From positions 3,590,524-3,654,523 of the forward strand of contig NZ_CM001484.1 in NCBI RefSeq assembly GCF_000243395.2: DNA of 64,000 bases. Direction: 5' to 3'. Position numbers and translations under genes: made by a program. The notes beneath the pieces are model-generated. The model was not told the origin of the DNA, made no database searches, and was given only the letters and a program-made list of their open reading frames with translations. Each line of letters begins with the position of its first letter. Positions within the stretch are counted from its first letter, which is position 1. Of this stretch, positions 29,150 through 37,322 are shown one piece after another. Source of the stretch: Saccharomonospora glauca K62 (GTDB lineage: Bacteria; Actinomycetota; Actinomycetes; Mycobacteriales; Pseudonocardiaceae).

Positions 29150-29217
29150 GCTTCCTCTTTACCACTAGCGAGTTCATACGGGAGGTCGGATCGACGTGAC
29201 GGATGGCGTTCCGTAAC

Positions 29218-30573
29218 TCAACCACGCACGATGGCGAGAACTTCGTCGGTCAACGCACGTACCGACGCCTCGTCCGGGGCCTCGACGTTCAAGCGAAGCA
29301 ACGGCTCCGTGTTGGATGCGCGAAGGTTGAACCAACCGCGGTCGCCGAGATCGACCGTGAGCCCGTCGAGCTCGTCGAGTTCGGCTCCGTCCCGGCCTCC
29401 GAACGCCTCCTTCACGGCGGCGAGCCGCCCGGCCTGGTCGTCCACCGTCGAGTTGATCTCGCCGGACGCGACGTAGCGGCTGTACTCGGAGGTCAGCGCC
29501 GACAGCGGACCGTCCTGCTCGCCCAGCGCCGCGAGCACGTGCAGCGCCGCGAGCATGCCCGTGTCGGCACGCCAGAAGTCGCGGAAGTAGTAGTGGGCCG
29601 AGTGCTCACCACCGAAGATGGCGCCCGTCTTGGCCATCTCCTCCTTGATGAACGAGTGCCCGACACGGGTGCGCACCGGCGTTCCCCCGTGCTCGGTGAC
29701 GATCTCGGGCACCGCCTTGGACGTGATGAGGTTGTGGATGATCGTGGCACCCGGCTCCTTGGCCAGCTCCCGCACCGCCACGAGGGCGGTGATGGCGCTG
29801 GGAGACACCGGGTCGCCGTTCTCGTCGACCACGAAGCAGCGGTCGGCGTCGCCGTCGAACGCGAGTCCGACGTCGGCGCCGACCTCCCGGACCTTCGCCT
29901 GGAGGTCGACGATGTTGGCGGGGTCCAGCGGATTGGCCTCGTGGTTCGGGAACGTGCCGTCGAGCTCGAAGTACATCGGCACGAGCTCGAAGGGCAGACT
30001 CTCGAACACCCGTGGCACGGTGAGACCGCCCATGCCGTTGCCGGCGTCGACGACCACCTTCAGCGGGCGGCTGCCGCTCAGGTCGACCAGGCTGTGCAGG
30101 TGGGCCACGTAGTCGCTCAACACGTCACGCTCGGTGATGGTGCCGTGCTGCCCCGCGAACTCGGGGACCCCCTGCTCGACGGTGTCCCTGATCTCGGCGA
30201 GCCCGGACTCCTGCCCCACCGGCGCGGCACCCGCCCGGCAGAGCTTGATGCCGTTGTAGCGAGCGGGGTTGTGGCTGGCCGTGAACATCGCGCCCGGCAT
30301 GTTCAACGAGCCGGAGGCGAAGTACAGCTCGTCGGTGCTGGCCAGACCGATCGACACCACGTCGAGCCCCTGCGACGTCACGCCCTTCGCGAACGCCTTG
30401 GCCAGGCTCGGCGACGACTCCCGCATGTCGTGTCCGATCACCACCGAGGGCGAGTCGGGCTTGATGAGCAAGGCGAAGGCCGCACCGAAGTCGGTGACCA
30501 GCTCCTCGGTCAGCTCCTCACCAACGACACCGCGGATGTCGTACGCCTTCACGATGGCCGACAGGTCTGACAC
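29218..30573 (-). CDS. manB: phosphomannomutase/phosphoglucomutase
   Basis: 451-aa alpha-D-phosphohexomutase. It converts mannose-6-P to mannose-1-P for GDP-mannose. The phosphoserine loop is TASHNPARYNGIK with Ser100. The metal-binding loop reads DGDADR, the sugar-binding loop GGEHSAHYYF, and the phosphate-binding loop near the end RASNTEPLLRLNVEA. It starts at GTG 30573 after GGGGAGAGG. It is syntenic with M. tuberculosis Rv3257c and lies between DUF3499 and Trm112. Confidence 0.96.
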   Translation of the reverse strand: MSDLSAIVKAYDIRGVVGEELTEELVTDFGAAFALLIKPDSPSVVIGHDMRESSPSLAKAFAKGVTSQGLDVVSIGLASTDELYFASGSLNMPGAMFTASHNPARYNGIKLCRAGAAPVGQESGLAEIRDTVEQGVPEFAGQHGTITERDVLSDYVAHLHSLVDLSGSRPLKVVVDAGNGMGGLTVPRVFESLPFELVPMYFELDGTFPNHEANPLDPANIVDLQAKVREVGADVGLAFDGDADRCFVVDENGDPVSPSAITALVAVRELAKEPGATIIHNLITSKAVPEIVTEHGGTPVRTRVGHSFIKEEMAKTGAIFGGEHSAHYYFRDFWRADTGMLAALHVLAALGEQDGPLSALTSEYSRYVASGEINSTVDDQAGRLAAVKEAFGGRDGAELDELDGLTVDLGDRGWFNLRASNTEPLLRLNVEAPDEASVRALTDEVLAIVRG

Positions 30574-30653
30574 GCCTCTCCCCGATCCGTACTCCGATAC
30601 AGGCTTCGCAAGCCTCGATACCCGCGAGGAAGCCTACCGACACGTCCGGACGT

Positions 30654-31022
30654 TCAGGCGCGGCCGGGCAGTACCCGCAGGTGTCCCCGCCTGCCCTGGC
30701 TCGTTCTCGGCTGTTCCCGCTGTTCCGAAGAGGGAGGCGGTGGACGGTCGGACCGCCCGGCCTCACGCACGGCCTCGGCCAGCGCGGTCAACTCGTCACT
30801 GGACGGTTCCGGCACAGCGAACTCACCCTCGTGGCGGACGACCTCCCAGCCCTTAGGCGCCGTGAGCCTCAGGGCGTGAGCCTCGCAGAGGTCGTACGAA
30901 TGGGGCTCCGACGCCGTGGCCAGCGGACCAACCACTGCCGTGGAGTCGCTGTAGGCGTAGGTCAGCGTCGCAACAGCGGGTTCGAGGCAACCCGTCCGCG
31001 AACACTTTCGCACGCTCCGCAC
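30654..31022 (-). CDS. DUF3499-family protein
   Basis: 122 aa of unknown function, homologous in pattern and position to Rv3258c. It begins MRSVRKCSRTGCLEPAVATL and has DLCEAHALRL, so Cys7, Cys12, Cys46 and His49 could bind zinc. The C-terminal third is Pro/Ser/Arg-rich. It is divergent from the zincin-like gene, with about 65 bp between the likely starts. The GTG start is not strongly supported; another GTG lies three codons in. Confidence 0.85.
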   Translation of the reverse strand: MRSVRKCSRTGCLEPAVATLTYAYSDSTAVVGPLATASEPHSYDLCEAHALRLTAPKGWEVVRHEGEFAVPEPSSDELTALAEAVREAGRSDRPPPPSSEQREQPRTSQGRRGHLRVLPGRA

Positions 31023-31087
31023 AGTTGCTCACCATATCCTGTAAGAAGTCCCGCGCGCTGCCGACACACCGAGAATGTCTTGATGAC

Positions 31088-31576
31088 ATGGCGCGTAGGC
31101 TTCCCCACGTGGCTATGGCGAAAGGCTCGCGACAGCGGCGGCGGTTCCGCCGCGACCGGCACGGTCGCGGTCTGCGAGGGCCGCTGTTCCCGTCCACGCT
31201 GCCTGCCGCGTCGAGCCGCGCCGAGAAGTTCGACGCCCTGGTGCTCGACGCCCTGGAGCCGATCGAGGCCCGCTGGCGGCACGACCTCACCGAGCTCGAC
31301 GTAGCCGTGGACGAAGTACCCGAAGTGCGTATGGAGATTCCCTCCACGCAGATCGACGGTGTGCTGCTGGACGGGCGAGTCCCGTTGTCCCGACTCGTCC
31401 CCGCCGGAGTCGATCGTGACGGCCTGCCCACACGGGCGAGGATCGTCCTCTACCGCCGGCCGCTGGAGGCGAGGGCGAAGGACCCGACGGAGCTGTCCGA
31501 ACTCGTCCACGACGTGCTCGTGGAGCAGGTCGCCAACTACCTCGGCGTGGAGCCCGACATCATCGACGGGGGCTGA
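31088..31576 (+). CDS. zincin-like metallopeptidase-family protein (Rv3259-like), catalytic motif degenerate
   Basis: 162 aa if ATG 31088 is used; ATG 31115 (MAKGSRQRRRFRRDRHG) is as likely. The highly basic N-terminus precedes the core FDALVLDALEPIEARW and RARIVLYRRPLEARAKD. At the place of the zincin HExxHxxG the sequence is LVHDVLVEQVANYLGV, so the first His stays, Glu becomes Asp and the second His is Val. A working zinc protease is therefore unlikely. Synteny with DUF3499 and WhiB2 is conserved, arguing for a retained non-proteolytic role. Confidence 0.8.
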   Translation: MARRLPHVAMAKGSRQRRRFRRDRHGRGLRGPLFPSTLPAASSRAEKFDALVLDALEPIEARWRHDLTELDVAVDEVPEVRMEIPSTQIDGVLLDGRVPLSRLVPAGVDRDGLPTRARIVLYRRPLEARAKDPTELSELVHDVLVEQVANYLGVEPDIIDGG

Positions 31577-31594
31577 CCGGTGCGGGCTCGCCGG

Positions 31595-33559
31595 TCAGCC
31601 GTCCCGACGAGCCGAACGCCGCAGCGACGGCAGGGCCGTCAGCACCGTGAACAACACCGCCGCGAGCTGCCCCAGCAGCAGCACGTCGTGCCGGTCGCCG
31701 TCGAAACCCACCCGGACCTCCGCGGCTTCCGGCGGCACGGCCACCGCCACCTGGTTTCCCCAGGCCCGGACGATGGGAGCGGGGTCGCCGTCCACCGTGG
31801 CGCGCCATCCCGGCTGATAGGCCGCCGCCAGCACCAGCAGCCGTCCCTCGGGCCCCTCCGAGACCCGGACCCCGACCTCGGGCGGGGCGGCGTCCACCGC
31901 CACCGCCGCGGGCGGGGTCAACAGCTCGGCGTCGGGCTGCAGGCCGCTGACCGACCTGCGAGCCTGCTCCGAGGCGATCAGCGTCACAGCCCCGACCTCG
32001 GGCGTCAGCCTCACCACCGTTCGCCCGTCACTGGTGGGCGGTGCCGGCGCGACGAGCTCACCCGCCGCGTTCCGCAACGCCCCACCGTCCTCTCCCGGCG
32101 GCAGCACCACGAACAGCACGCCCGAGGCCGCGGCCGAAGTCACCGCGGAGGTGACCGCCTCGGGCTCGTCGCTCGACAGCTGTCGTTGCCACTCCCACAC
32201 CCGTGACGTCATCGACTCCACGGGAGCCAGCGCGTCGTCCCCGAAGCGGGGCGGACGTCCGGCGGTGAGACGCGGAACGTCATAGGGGTCTTCCGGATCA
32301 CCGAGCACCAGGACTCCCCGACCGGTCGAGGCGAGTTCCTCGCTCAGGAGTGCCGTCGGCGCGTTCGACCGCGCCACCAGTGGGCCTTCCCGACCGGCGA
32401 CGACGTCGAAACCCGCCAGCACCGACACCCCACACACCGCGCCGATCACGATCGCGCGCGTTCGAGCTGTCCGCGCCCGCTCCGGCGCGGGAAGACAGGC
32501 GACCAGCACGACGACGAGCAACCCCGCGCCAACCATGAGCAGCGGGGCGCCCGCGAAGGCGGGGGACACCGGGCCACCACGGACCGGCCGCGCGGACACG
32601 AGCGCAAGGAGCCCCGCGCCGAGCACTCCTACCAGCACGAGCCCTCCGGCGGGCGCCATGCGGGAGGTGGGCCGCGTGACGACGGCCAGCAACGCCGCCA
32701 CCACCACGACGGCTCCCACCGGGGAACCACCCGGCCCTCCCGGATCGAGACCGAGCAACTCCAGCGGGGCGGCCGGCCGCACGGCGGGCCCGCTCACACC
32801 CTGCAGCACGAGCACGGGATGGGCGACGAGCACCGGCAGCCACGGCAGCAACAGCCCCGGAGGCAGCAGCGCGAGCACCGCGAAGGCCCCGGCTCGTGCC
32901 CTCGGTCGGTCCCGACCGGGCGCGGCGACGAAGGCGATCGACGCCACGAGCAGTAACAACGGATACGCCACGGGCAGGAAGGCCGCCGCGGTCGCCACAC
33001 CCAACGCACACAACGCGCTCGTGCCCAGCCATCGCCGGCGTATCGGCCCGTACGTCACCGCGAACACGCCCGCCAACAGCACCGGCAACAACACATGCCA
33101 CACGACGACGTCGAGTCGACCCTGTGCGGCGGCCGCGGTGGCCGGAGGCAACAGTCCGTAGGTGGCGGCAGCCAAGGCCCTGATCCACCGGTGGACGGGT
33201 ATCCGCCGGGTGGCGAGGTACGCGGACAGGCCCGCCAACGGCATGTCGGCCAGCAGCAAGACCGCCACGAGGGCCGCGGGCCCTCCCACCGGTGCGAGGG
33301 GAGCCCCGAGCACTCCGAGCACGGCCAAGGCCGGGGGAGCGGCGCCGACGGCTCCTCCGGCGCCGCCGTGCCATGCGGCGAGGTACTCGCTCCACAGCTC
33401 GCCGAGGGCGCCGACCGGAAGCAACGCCCCGCCTACGAGGGAGAGCCCGAGCCGCTCCGAATGCGTCCCCAAGGCGACGACGGCGAGGGCCCCAGCCAAA
33501 ACCGCGGGTGGAGCCCACCTCGAACGCCCCACCCGCGTCACCGGAGCCTCACCGACCAC
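31595..33559 (-). CDS. polytopic membrane protein near whiB2, function unknown
   Basis: 654 aa. About a dozen hydrophobic segments fill residues 15-380, then a soluble extracytoplasmic domain (about 395-620) including AAYQPGWRATVDGDPAPIVRAWGNQVAVAV, the strand pattern found at the end of GT-C/oligosaccharide-type membrane proteins (YfhO-like), and a final TM. In related genera a larger protein with an N-terminal GT2 glycosyltransferase is found in this spot; here the frame begins just before the first TM helix and no GT2 domain is seen. The GTG start at 33559 lacks a strong ribosome site. A role in cell-wall glycan transfer is inference. Confidence 0.7.
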   Translation of the reverse strand: MVGEAPVTRVGRSRWAPPAVLAGALAVVALGTHSERLGLSLVGGALLPVGALGELWSEYLAAWHGGAGGAVGAAPPALAVLGVLGAPLAPVGGPAALVAVLLLADMPLAGLSAYLATRRIPVHRWIRALAAATYGLLPPATAAAAQGRLDVVVWHVLLPVLLAGVFAVTYGPIRRRWLGTSALCALGVATAAAFLPVAYPLLLLVASIAFVAAPGRDRPRARAGAFAVLALLPPGLLLPWLPVLVAHPVLVLQGVSGPAVRPAAPLELLGLDPGGPGGSPVGAVVVVAALLAVVTRPTSRMAPAGGLVLVGVLGAGLLALVSARPVRGGPVSPAFAGAPLLMVGAGLLVVVLVACLPAPERARTARTRAIVIGAVCGVSVLAGFDVVAGREGPLVARSNAPTALLSEELASTGRGVLVLGDPEDPYDVPRLTAGRPPRFGDDALAPVESMTSRVWEWQRQLSSDEPEAVTSAVTSAAASGVLFVVLPPGEDGGALRNAAGELVAPAPPTSDGRTVVRLTPEVGAVTLIASEQARRSVSGLQPDAELLTPPAAVAVDAAPPEVGVRVSEGPEGRLLVLAAAYQPGWRATVDGDPAPIVRAWGNQVAVAVPPEAAEVRVGFDGDRHDVLLLGQLAAVLFTVLTALPSLRRSARRDG

Positions 33560-33819
33560 GCGCCCCGCTCACCGGGCCGCTCCGACGGCAACACGCCGCC
33601 GACCGAAGCATGCTCGACCTCGGCACGGGTATCGGCCAGAATGCTCGACGCACCCCGCCGGTAACCGACCGAGGGACGGAACAGCCCGTCAGAACGGGAA
33701 CACGCAGCCGATGCAAGCGCAGTACGAACCTGTGAAGGGACGATCGTGGACGGCAAGTGCCTCTCCGCGTACAGAGACGACCAAGGGCACTCACTCTAAC
33801 GAGCGATCGACGCCGTGAG
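33560..33819. other. 260-bp gap between the membrane protein and whiB2
   Basis: Only short overlapping open frames on both strands, none with family resemblance or ribosome site. No remnant of a GT2 (DxD) domain is readable. Most of it should be promoter region of the membrane-protein gene and the 3' end of whiB2 transcription. Confidence 0.45.
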
Positions 33820-34104
33820 TCACACGGCGCGTTTCTTCAGCTTCCTCCGCTCCCTTTCGGAGAGACCGCCCCAGATGCCGAACCGCTCGTCGTGTGCCAG
33901 GGCGTACTCCAGGCAGGCGTCCTTCACCTCGCACACCTGGCAAATGCGTTTCGCCTCCCGGGTCGAGCCCCCTTTCTCGGGAAAGAACGCCTCGGGGTCG
34001 GTCTGCGCACACAGAGCGCGCTCCTGCCAGTCCTGCTCCCCCGTCACGTCGAAGAGCTCGGTGAGCACACCCTGATCGTCCAGCGGGTGTCCACCCAACT
34101 CCAT
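33820..34104 (-). CDS. whiB2: WhiB2/WhmD-type iron-sulfur transcription factor
   Basis: 94 aa from ATG 34104, which follows GGGGGA at good spacing; the two upstream candidates (34122, 34143) lack one. Fe-S ligands are Cys32, Cys55, Cys58 and Cys64 (LCAQTDPE, CQVCEVKDAC). The GIWGG turn (76-80) and basic tail SERERRKLKKRAV follow. WhiB2/WhmD is needed for septation and division and acts with WhiA-type or sigma factors. Position next to the Rv3259-like gene matches M. tuberculosis. The 227-bp upstream region holds its promoter. Confidence 0.96.
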   Translation of the reverse strand: MELGGHPLDDQGVLTELFDVTGEQDWQERALCAQTDPEAFFPEKGGSTREAKRICQVCEVKDACLEYALAHDERFGIWGGLSERERRKLKKRAV

Positions 34105-34394
34105 GACGTTCCCCCATTCCATTCCAGTAGTGTCCAACCGCACGTCCGCCTCCTCGCTTCCACGCACTCCCAGGGCCGGCGGTACTGGATGCCCCCAGCT
34201 GCCCCCCTTTAAGACAGCGGAATGACATCAATGTGATTACACCTGTGTAGTGCGGCCGGGTCAAGCAGAGTAGCAAGGTTGGGGGATACTTGTGGCCGCG
34301 CGCGCAAGCGGACACGCCGAGGAACCCTTGACCGGTTTCGATCGTTTCCACCGGGGGTCCGCCCAGCCGACGAACGAGAGGACACACCGAACTC

Positions 34395-35165
34395 GTGCCA
34401 CGCTCAGTCGTTCGCCCAAGCCTGCTGTTCTACGCGATCCTCGCCGTCACCGTCGTCGGCGGTGTGCTCACCACCACGCTGGGGTTCGAGGACATCCTGA
34501 ACCGGCCGGTCACGGGCACATTGGGAATGTTCCTGCTGGTCATCGGCGGGTGGGCCCTGTCCTTGACGCTGCACGAGTTCGGCCACGCCTTCGTGGCCTA
34601 CAAAGGCGGCGACCACGAGGTGGCCGCCAAGGGCTACCTGTCGATGGACATCCGGCGCTACACCGACCCGGTCATGTCGCTGGTACTGCCGTTGCTCATC
34701 CTTGCCATCGGCGGGATCCCGCTCCCCGGCGGGGCGGTGTGGATCAACCGTTGGGCTCTGCGTTCCCGCGCGGTGTCGTCCTGGGTGTCACTGGCCGGCC
34801 CGTTGAGCAACCTCGCCATCGGCGTCGTGCTCACCGCCCTCGTGGCCACCGTCTCCATGCCACCGGGGCTGTTCGCCGGGCTGTCCTACCTCGCCTCGTT
34901 GCAGATCCTCGCGTTCGTCATCAACATCCTGCCGGTGCCGGGTCTCGACGGCTTCGGTGCCGTCGAGCCCTACCTGTCGCCGCAGCTCCGCGAGTTCGGC
35001 GCGAAGGCCCGGCCGTGGGCACCGCTCGTGTTGTTCGCGCTGATCATCAGCGTTCCCGCAGTCGGGGACGCGCTGTGGAGGCTCACCGACACGGTGTTCG
35101 CGGCGGTCGGCGGTGACGCGTTCGCGGCGGCCGTGGGACAGTACGTCTTCATGTTCTGGCGGTGA
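34395..35165 (+). CDS. site-2 protease family (M50) membrane zinc metalloprotease
   Basis: 256 aa. The zinc motif HEFGH (60-64: His60, Glu61, His64) lies in a TM helix (LSLTLHEFGHAFVAYKGGD). The second site NILPVPGLDGF supplies the third ligand Asp. About six TM segments and no PDZ domain, so it belongs to the small SpoIVFB/YwhC-like group rather than RseP. Substrates are unknown; such proteases cut membrane-spanning anti-sigma factors or other TM peptides. It starts at GTG 34395 and is divergent from whiB2. Confidence 0.9.
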   Translation: MPRSVVRPSLLFYAILAVTVVGGVLTTTLGFEDILNRPVTGTLGMFLLVIGGWALSLTLHEFGHAFVAYKGGDHEVAAKGYLSMDIRRYTDPVMSLVLPLLILAIGGIPLPGGAVWINRWALRSRAVSSWVSLAGPLSNLAIGVVLTALVATVSMPPGLFAGLSYLASLQILAFVINILPVPGLDGFGAVEPYLSPQLREFGAKARPWAPLVLFALIISVPAVGDALWRLTDTVFAAVGGDAFAAAVGQYVFMFWR

Positions 35166-35186
35166 CGGCGCCGGGGACGACCGGCG

Positions 35187-35954
35187 TCAGCGATGCTTGG
35201 CGAACCAGGTGCTCGCCCGCTTGGCCACCTTCTTGAGCGCCGAACGCTCACCGAAATAGTTGCCCACCAGGCCCACCACCGGCAGCGCGCCGAGAGCCTG
35301 GTGGTAGAACCTGCCGCTGGGCCGTTTCTCCAGCTCCTCGGTGACCGCGAACAGCGACCGGCCGAGCTTCCACAGGGTGCGCGCCCCCGCCTTGACCCCG
35401 AGGCGCTTGCCTCCGGGGAAGTCCCGCGAGAGCTCCTCCGCTCGCGCATCCTCCCCGGCGACGTCGTAGCCCTCGTACTTGCCCGCCGCCAAATCCGGGT
35501 CGATGTCGCGCTCGAACAACACCCACCCGATTAGCCGGACGCGCTCCGCCACGTCCGTGACACCGTGTTCACCGGCGATGGCGCACAACAGCAACCCCTG
35601 GGACGCCACACCCATCGTGTCCTGGACCGGGAACCGATCGGCGAGCGCACCGAGAAGACCGGGAGCGGCGGTGAGCAACGCGGTGAACCGTCCGACCCGA
35701 TTGACCCACCAGTCGACCCGGTCGTCAACGTCCATCGCGTTCCACGCGGCCGAGCCGGGGACCTTCACCGACTTCAACGCCTCGGCGAGCCTCGCCCGAA
35801 CCGTGGACGACTCGGTGTCCTCCCGCGAGTCCTGCGCGGTGCGCCCGAACGGATCGGACTCCCGCAACGCGTCGACCATCGGCCCCGCCGCCCTCACAAA
35901 CGGCCGCAGCACCTTGACGACGTGTTTGTCGCCGATCGGCTCACCCACGAGCAC
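35187..35954 (-). CDS. EcsC-like hypothetical protein
   Basis: 255 aa from GTG 35954, whose first base is the last base of the upstream stop (TAGTG), with GAGG just ahead. It is mostly helical. The segment MGVASQGLLLCAIAGEHGVTD and the C-terminal LGALPVVGLVGNYFGERSAL recall the EcsC family, amphipathic proteins linked to ABC exporters and membranes. The match is by eye only. It is translationally coupled to the Rv1171-like and mshB genes. No function assigned. Confidence 0.6.
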   Translation of the reverse strand: MLVGEPIGDKHVVKVLRPFVRAAGPMVDALRESDPFGRTAQDSREDTESSTVRARLAEALKSVKVPGSAAWNAMDVDDRVDWWVNRVGRFTALLTAAPGLLGALADRFPVQDTMGVASQGLLLCAIAGEHGVTDVAERVRLIGWVLFERDIDPDLAAGKYEGYDVAGEDARAEELSRDFPGGKRLGVKAGARTLWKLGRSLFAVTEELEKRPSGRFYHQALGALPVVGLVGNYFGERSALKKVAKRASTWFAKHR

Positions 35955-36373
35955 TACCTCGTTCTCGTCTCCGACAACGCCGTCCGCCCCAACGACCCTC
36001 CGAGCGCGATCGCGGCGGGCAGGGCCCCGCCCGCCAACAGCAGCAACGCCCTCCAGTCGATCACGAGCACGGTGTCGCCACCCGGCCCGCCGGCCCCCAG
36101 CACGAGTAGCGTCACGAACCACATCAGCAGCGGAATCATGGCCAGCCTGCGCGACACCAACCGTTCGGCCATCGTCACGAGTAGCGGCGTGGTGACGGCG
36201 GCCACGAGCACGCTGAGTGGGAACGGCACGTCACCGACCTTCGGCAACACCACACCGTCGAGGCGCAACGGCAGATAGAACAACTCCAACGTGGCGAGCA
36301 GCACGGCGTCCACGGAGAGCAGAACGATGATCGGCCATTTGCGGGCCGACGACTGCTCCGGGGGCTTCAGCAC
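35954..36373 (-). CDS. small integral membrane protein (Rv1171-like)
   Basis: 139 aa with four hydrophobic segments (about 14-30, 48-68, 78-97, 104-125). Its GTG start overlaps the mshB stop by 7 bp. In M. tuberculosis Rv1171 occupies the same place after mshB. There are no catalytic motifs. A link with mycothiol metabolism is suggested only by constant neighbourhood. Confidence 0.75.
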   Translation of the reverse strand: MLKPPEQSSARKWPIIVLLSVDAVLLATLELFYLPLRLDGVVLPKVGDVPFPLSVLVAAVTTPLLVTMAERLVSRRLAMIPLLMWFVTLLVLGAGGPGGDTVLVIDWRALLLLAGGALPAAIALGGSLGRTALSETRTR

Positions 36374-37206
36374 CGCGACAGCCCCCCGAAGAGATCGGTC
36401 TCCACGTCCTCCGAAGGCCCGTGGACGAGCACGAAAAACTCCGTGTCGGGCACCGGCTGCGCGATACCGTTGGACAGCGCGAAGCAGTCCGGTCCCACGG
36501 ACACCTGAGTGCGATGGGCCCGCAGCGCCGCGAACTTCGCCTCGCGGTAATCGGCGATGTCGATTCGCGTGGTGATGTCGGCGTCCGGAGTGGTGGGCAG
36601 CTCCTCATCAGCGGGGACCCGGAATGGCACTCGTTCGTCCCGCCTCAGCGCGGCGAGCCCCCGCGAGGTCGCCTCCGCCGACGACACCGTGTGGAACAAC
36701 CGGCGCACGCCCTCGGCCCGCCGCACCGCGGCCGTCGTGATCTCGTGGGCGCGGATGTGGTCCGGATGTCCATACCCGCCGTTCGAGTCGTACGTGACGA
36801 CGACCTCGGGACGTAGTTCCTCGAACACGGAAAGGAGTTGTTCGACCTGTTCGTCCAGGGAACCCCGGACGAACGCGCGCGGATGCTCGTTCGCCTTCGT
36901 CCCGACCATCCCCGAGTCACGCCACCGCCCGGGGCCACCGAGGAAACGATGCTCGGTCCAGCCCAAAGCCTCCCCGGCCCGGCTCAGCTCTCCCATCCGA
37001 TAACCGCCGAGCTGGTCACCTGCCCAGGCCCCCAACTGGTCGAGTTCATCGGGGATGATTTCGCCCTCCTCGCCAAGCGTGCACGTCACCACTGTGACGT
37101 GGGCCCCTTCGGCGGCGTAGCGGGCGATCGTTCCACCTGTCGTGAGGCTCTCGTCGTCGGGGTGTGCGTGAACGAACAGCACCCTGCGGCCATCTACCGA
37201 GGTCAC
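36367..37206 (-). CDS. mshB: GlcNAc-inositol deacetylase of mycothiol synthesis
   Basis: 279 aa. MshB removes the acetyl group from GlcNAc-Ins, the second step to mycothiol, the actinobacterial thiol buffer. Zinc motif AHPDDE (14-19; His15, Asp18 and a later His) and GGYGHPDHIRAHEIT (about 143-157) with the third ligand. The ELRPEVVVTYDSNGGYG strand-loop distinguishes it from Mca-type amidases, which are close relatives. It starts at GTG 37206 and is first of a three-gene unit with the small membrane protein and the EcsC-like gene. Confidence 0.95.
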   Translation of the reverse strand: MTSVDGRRVLFVHAHPDDESLTTGGTIARYAAEGAHVTVVTCTLGEEGEIIPDELDQLGAWAGDQLGGYRMGELSRAGEALGWTEHRFLGGPGRWRDSGMVGTKANEHPRAFVRGSLDEQVEQLLSVFEELRPEVVVTYDSNGGYGHPDHIRAHEITTAAVRRAEGVRRLFHTVSSAEATSRGLAALRRDERVPFRVPADEELPTTPDADITTRIDIADYREAKFAALRAHRTQVSVGPDCFALSNGIAQPVPDTEFFVLVHGPSEDVETDLFGGLSRC

Positions 37207-37322
37207 AACTTAAGATTAGTTCGTTCGTACCGTCCCCACACCGGCGCGTCTGCACTATCCTCGCGCCGAGTCACAACCACACATCGCCGTGACACCCTAA
37301 TCTCCCTCACGAAGGGCTTCTG

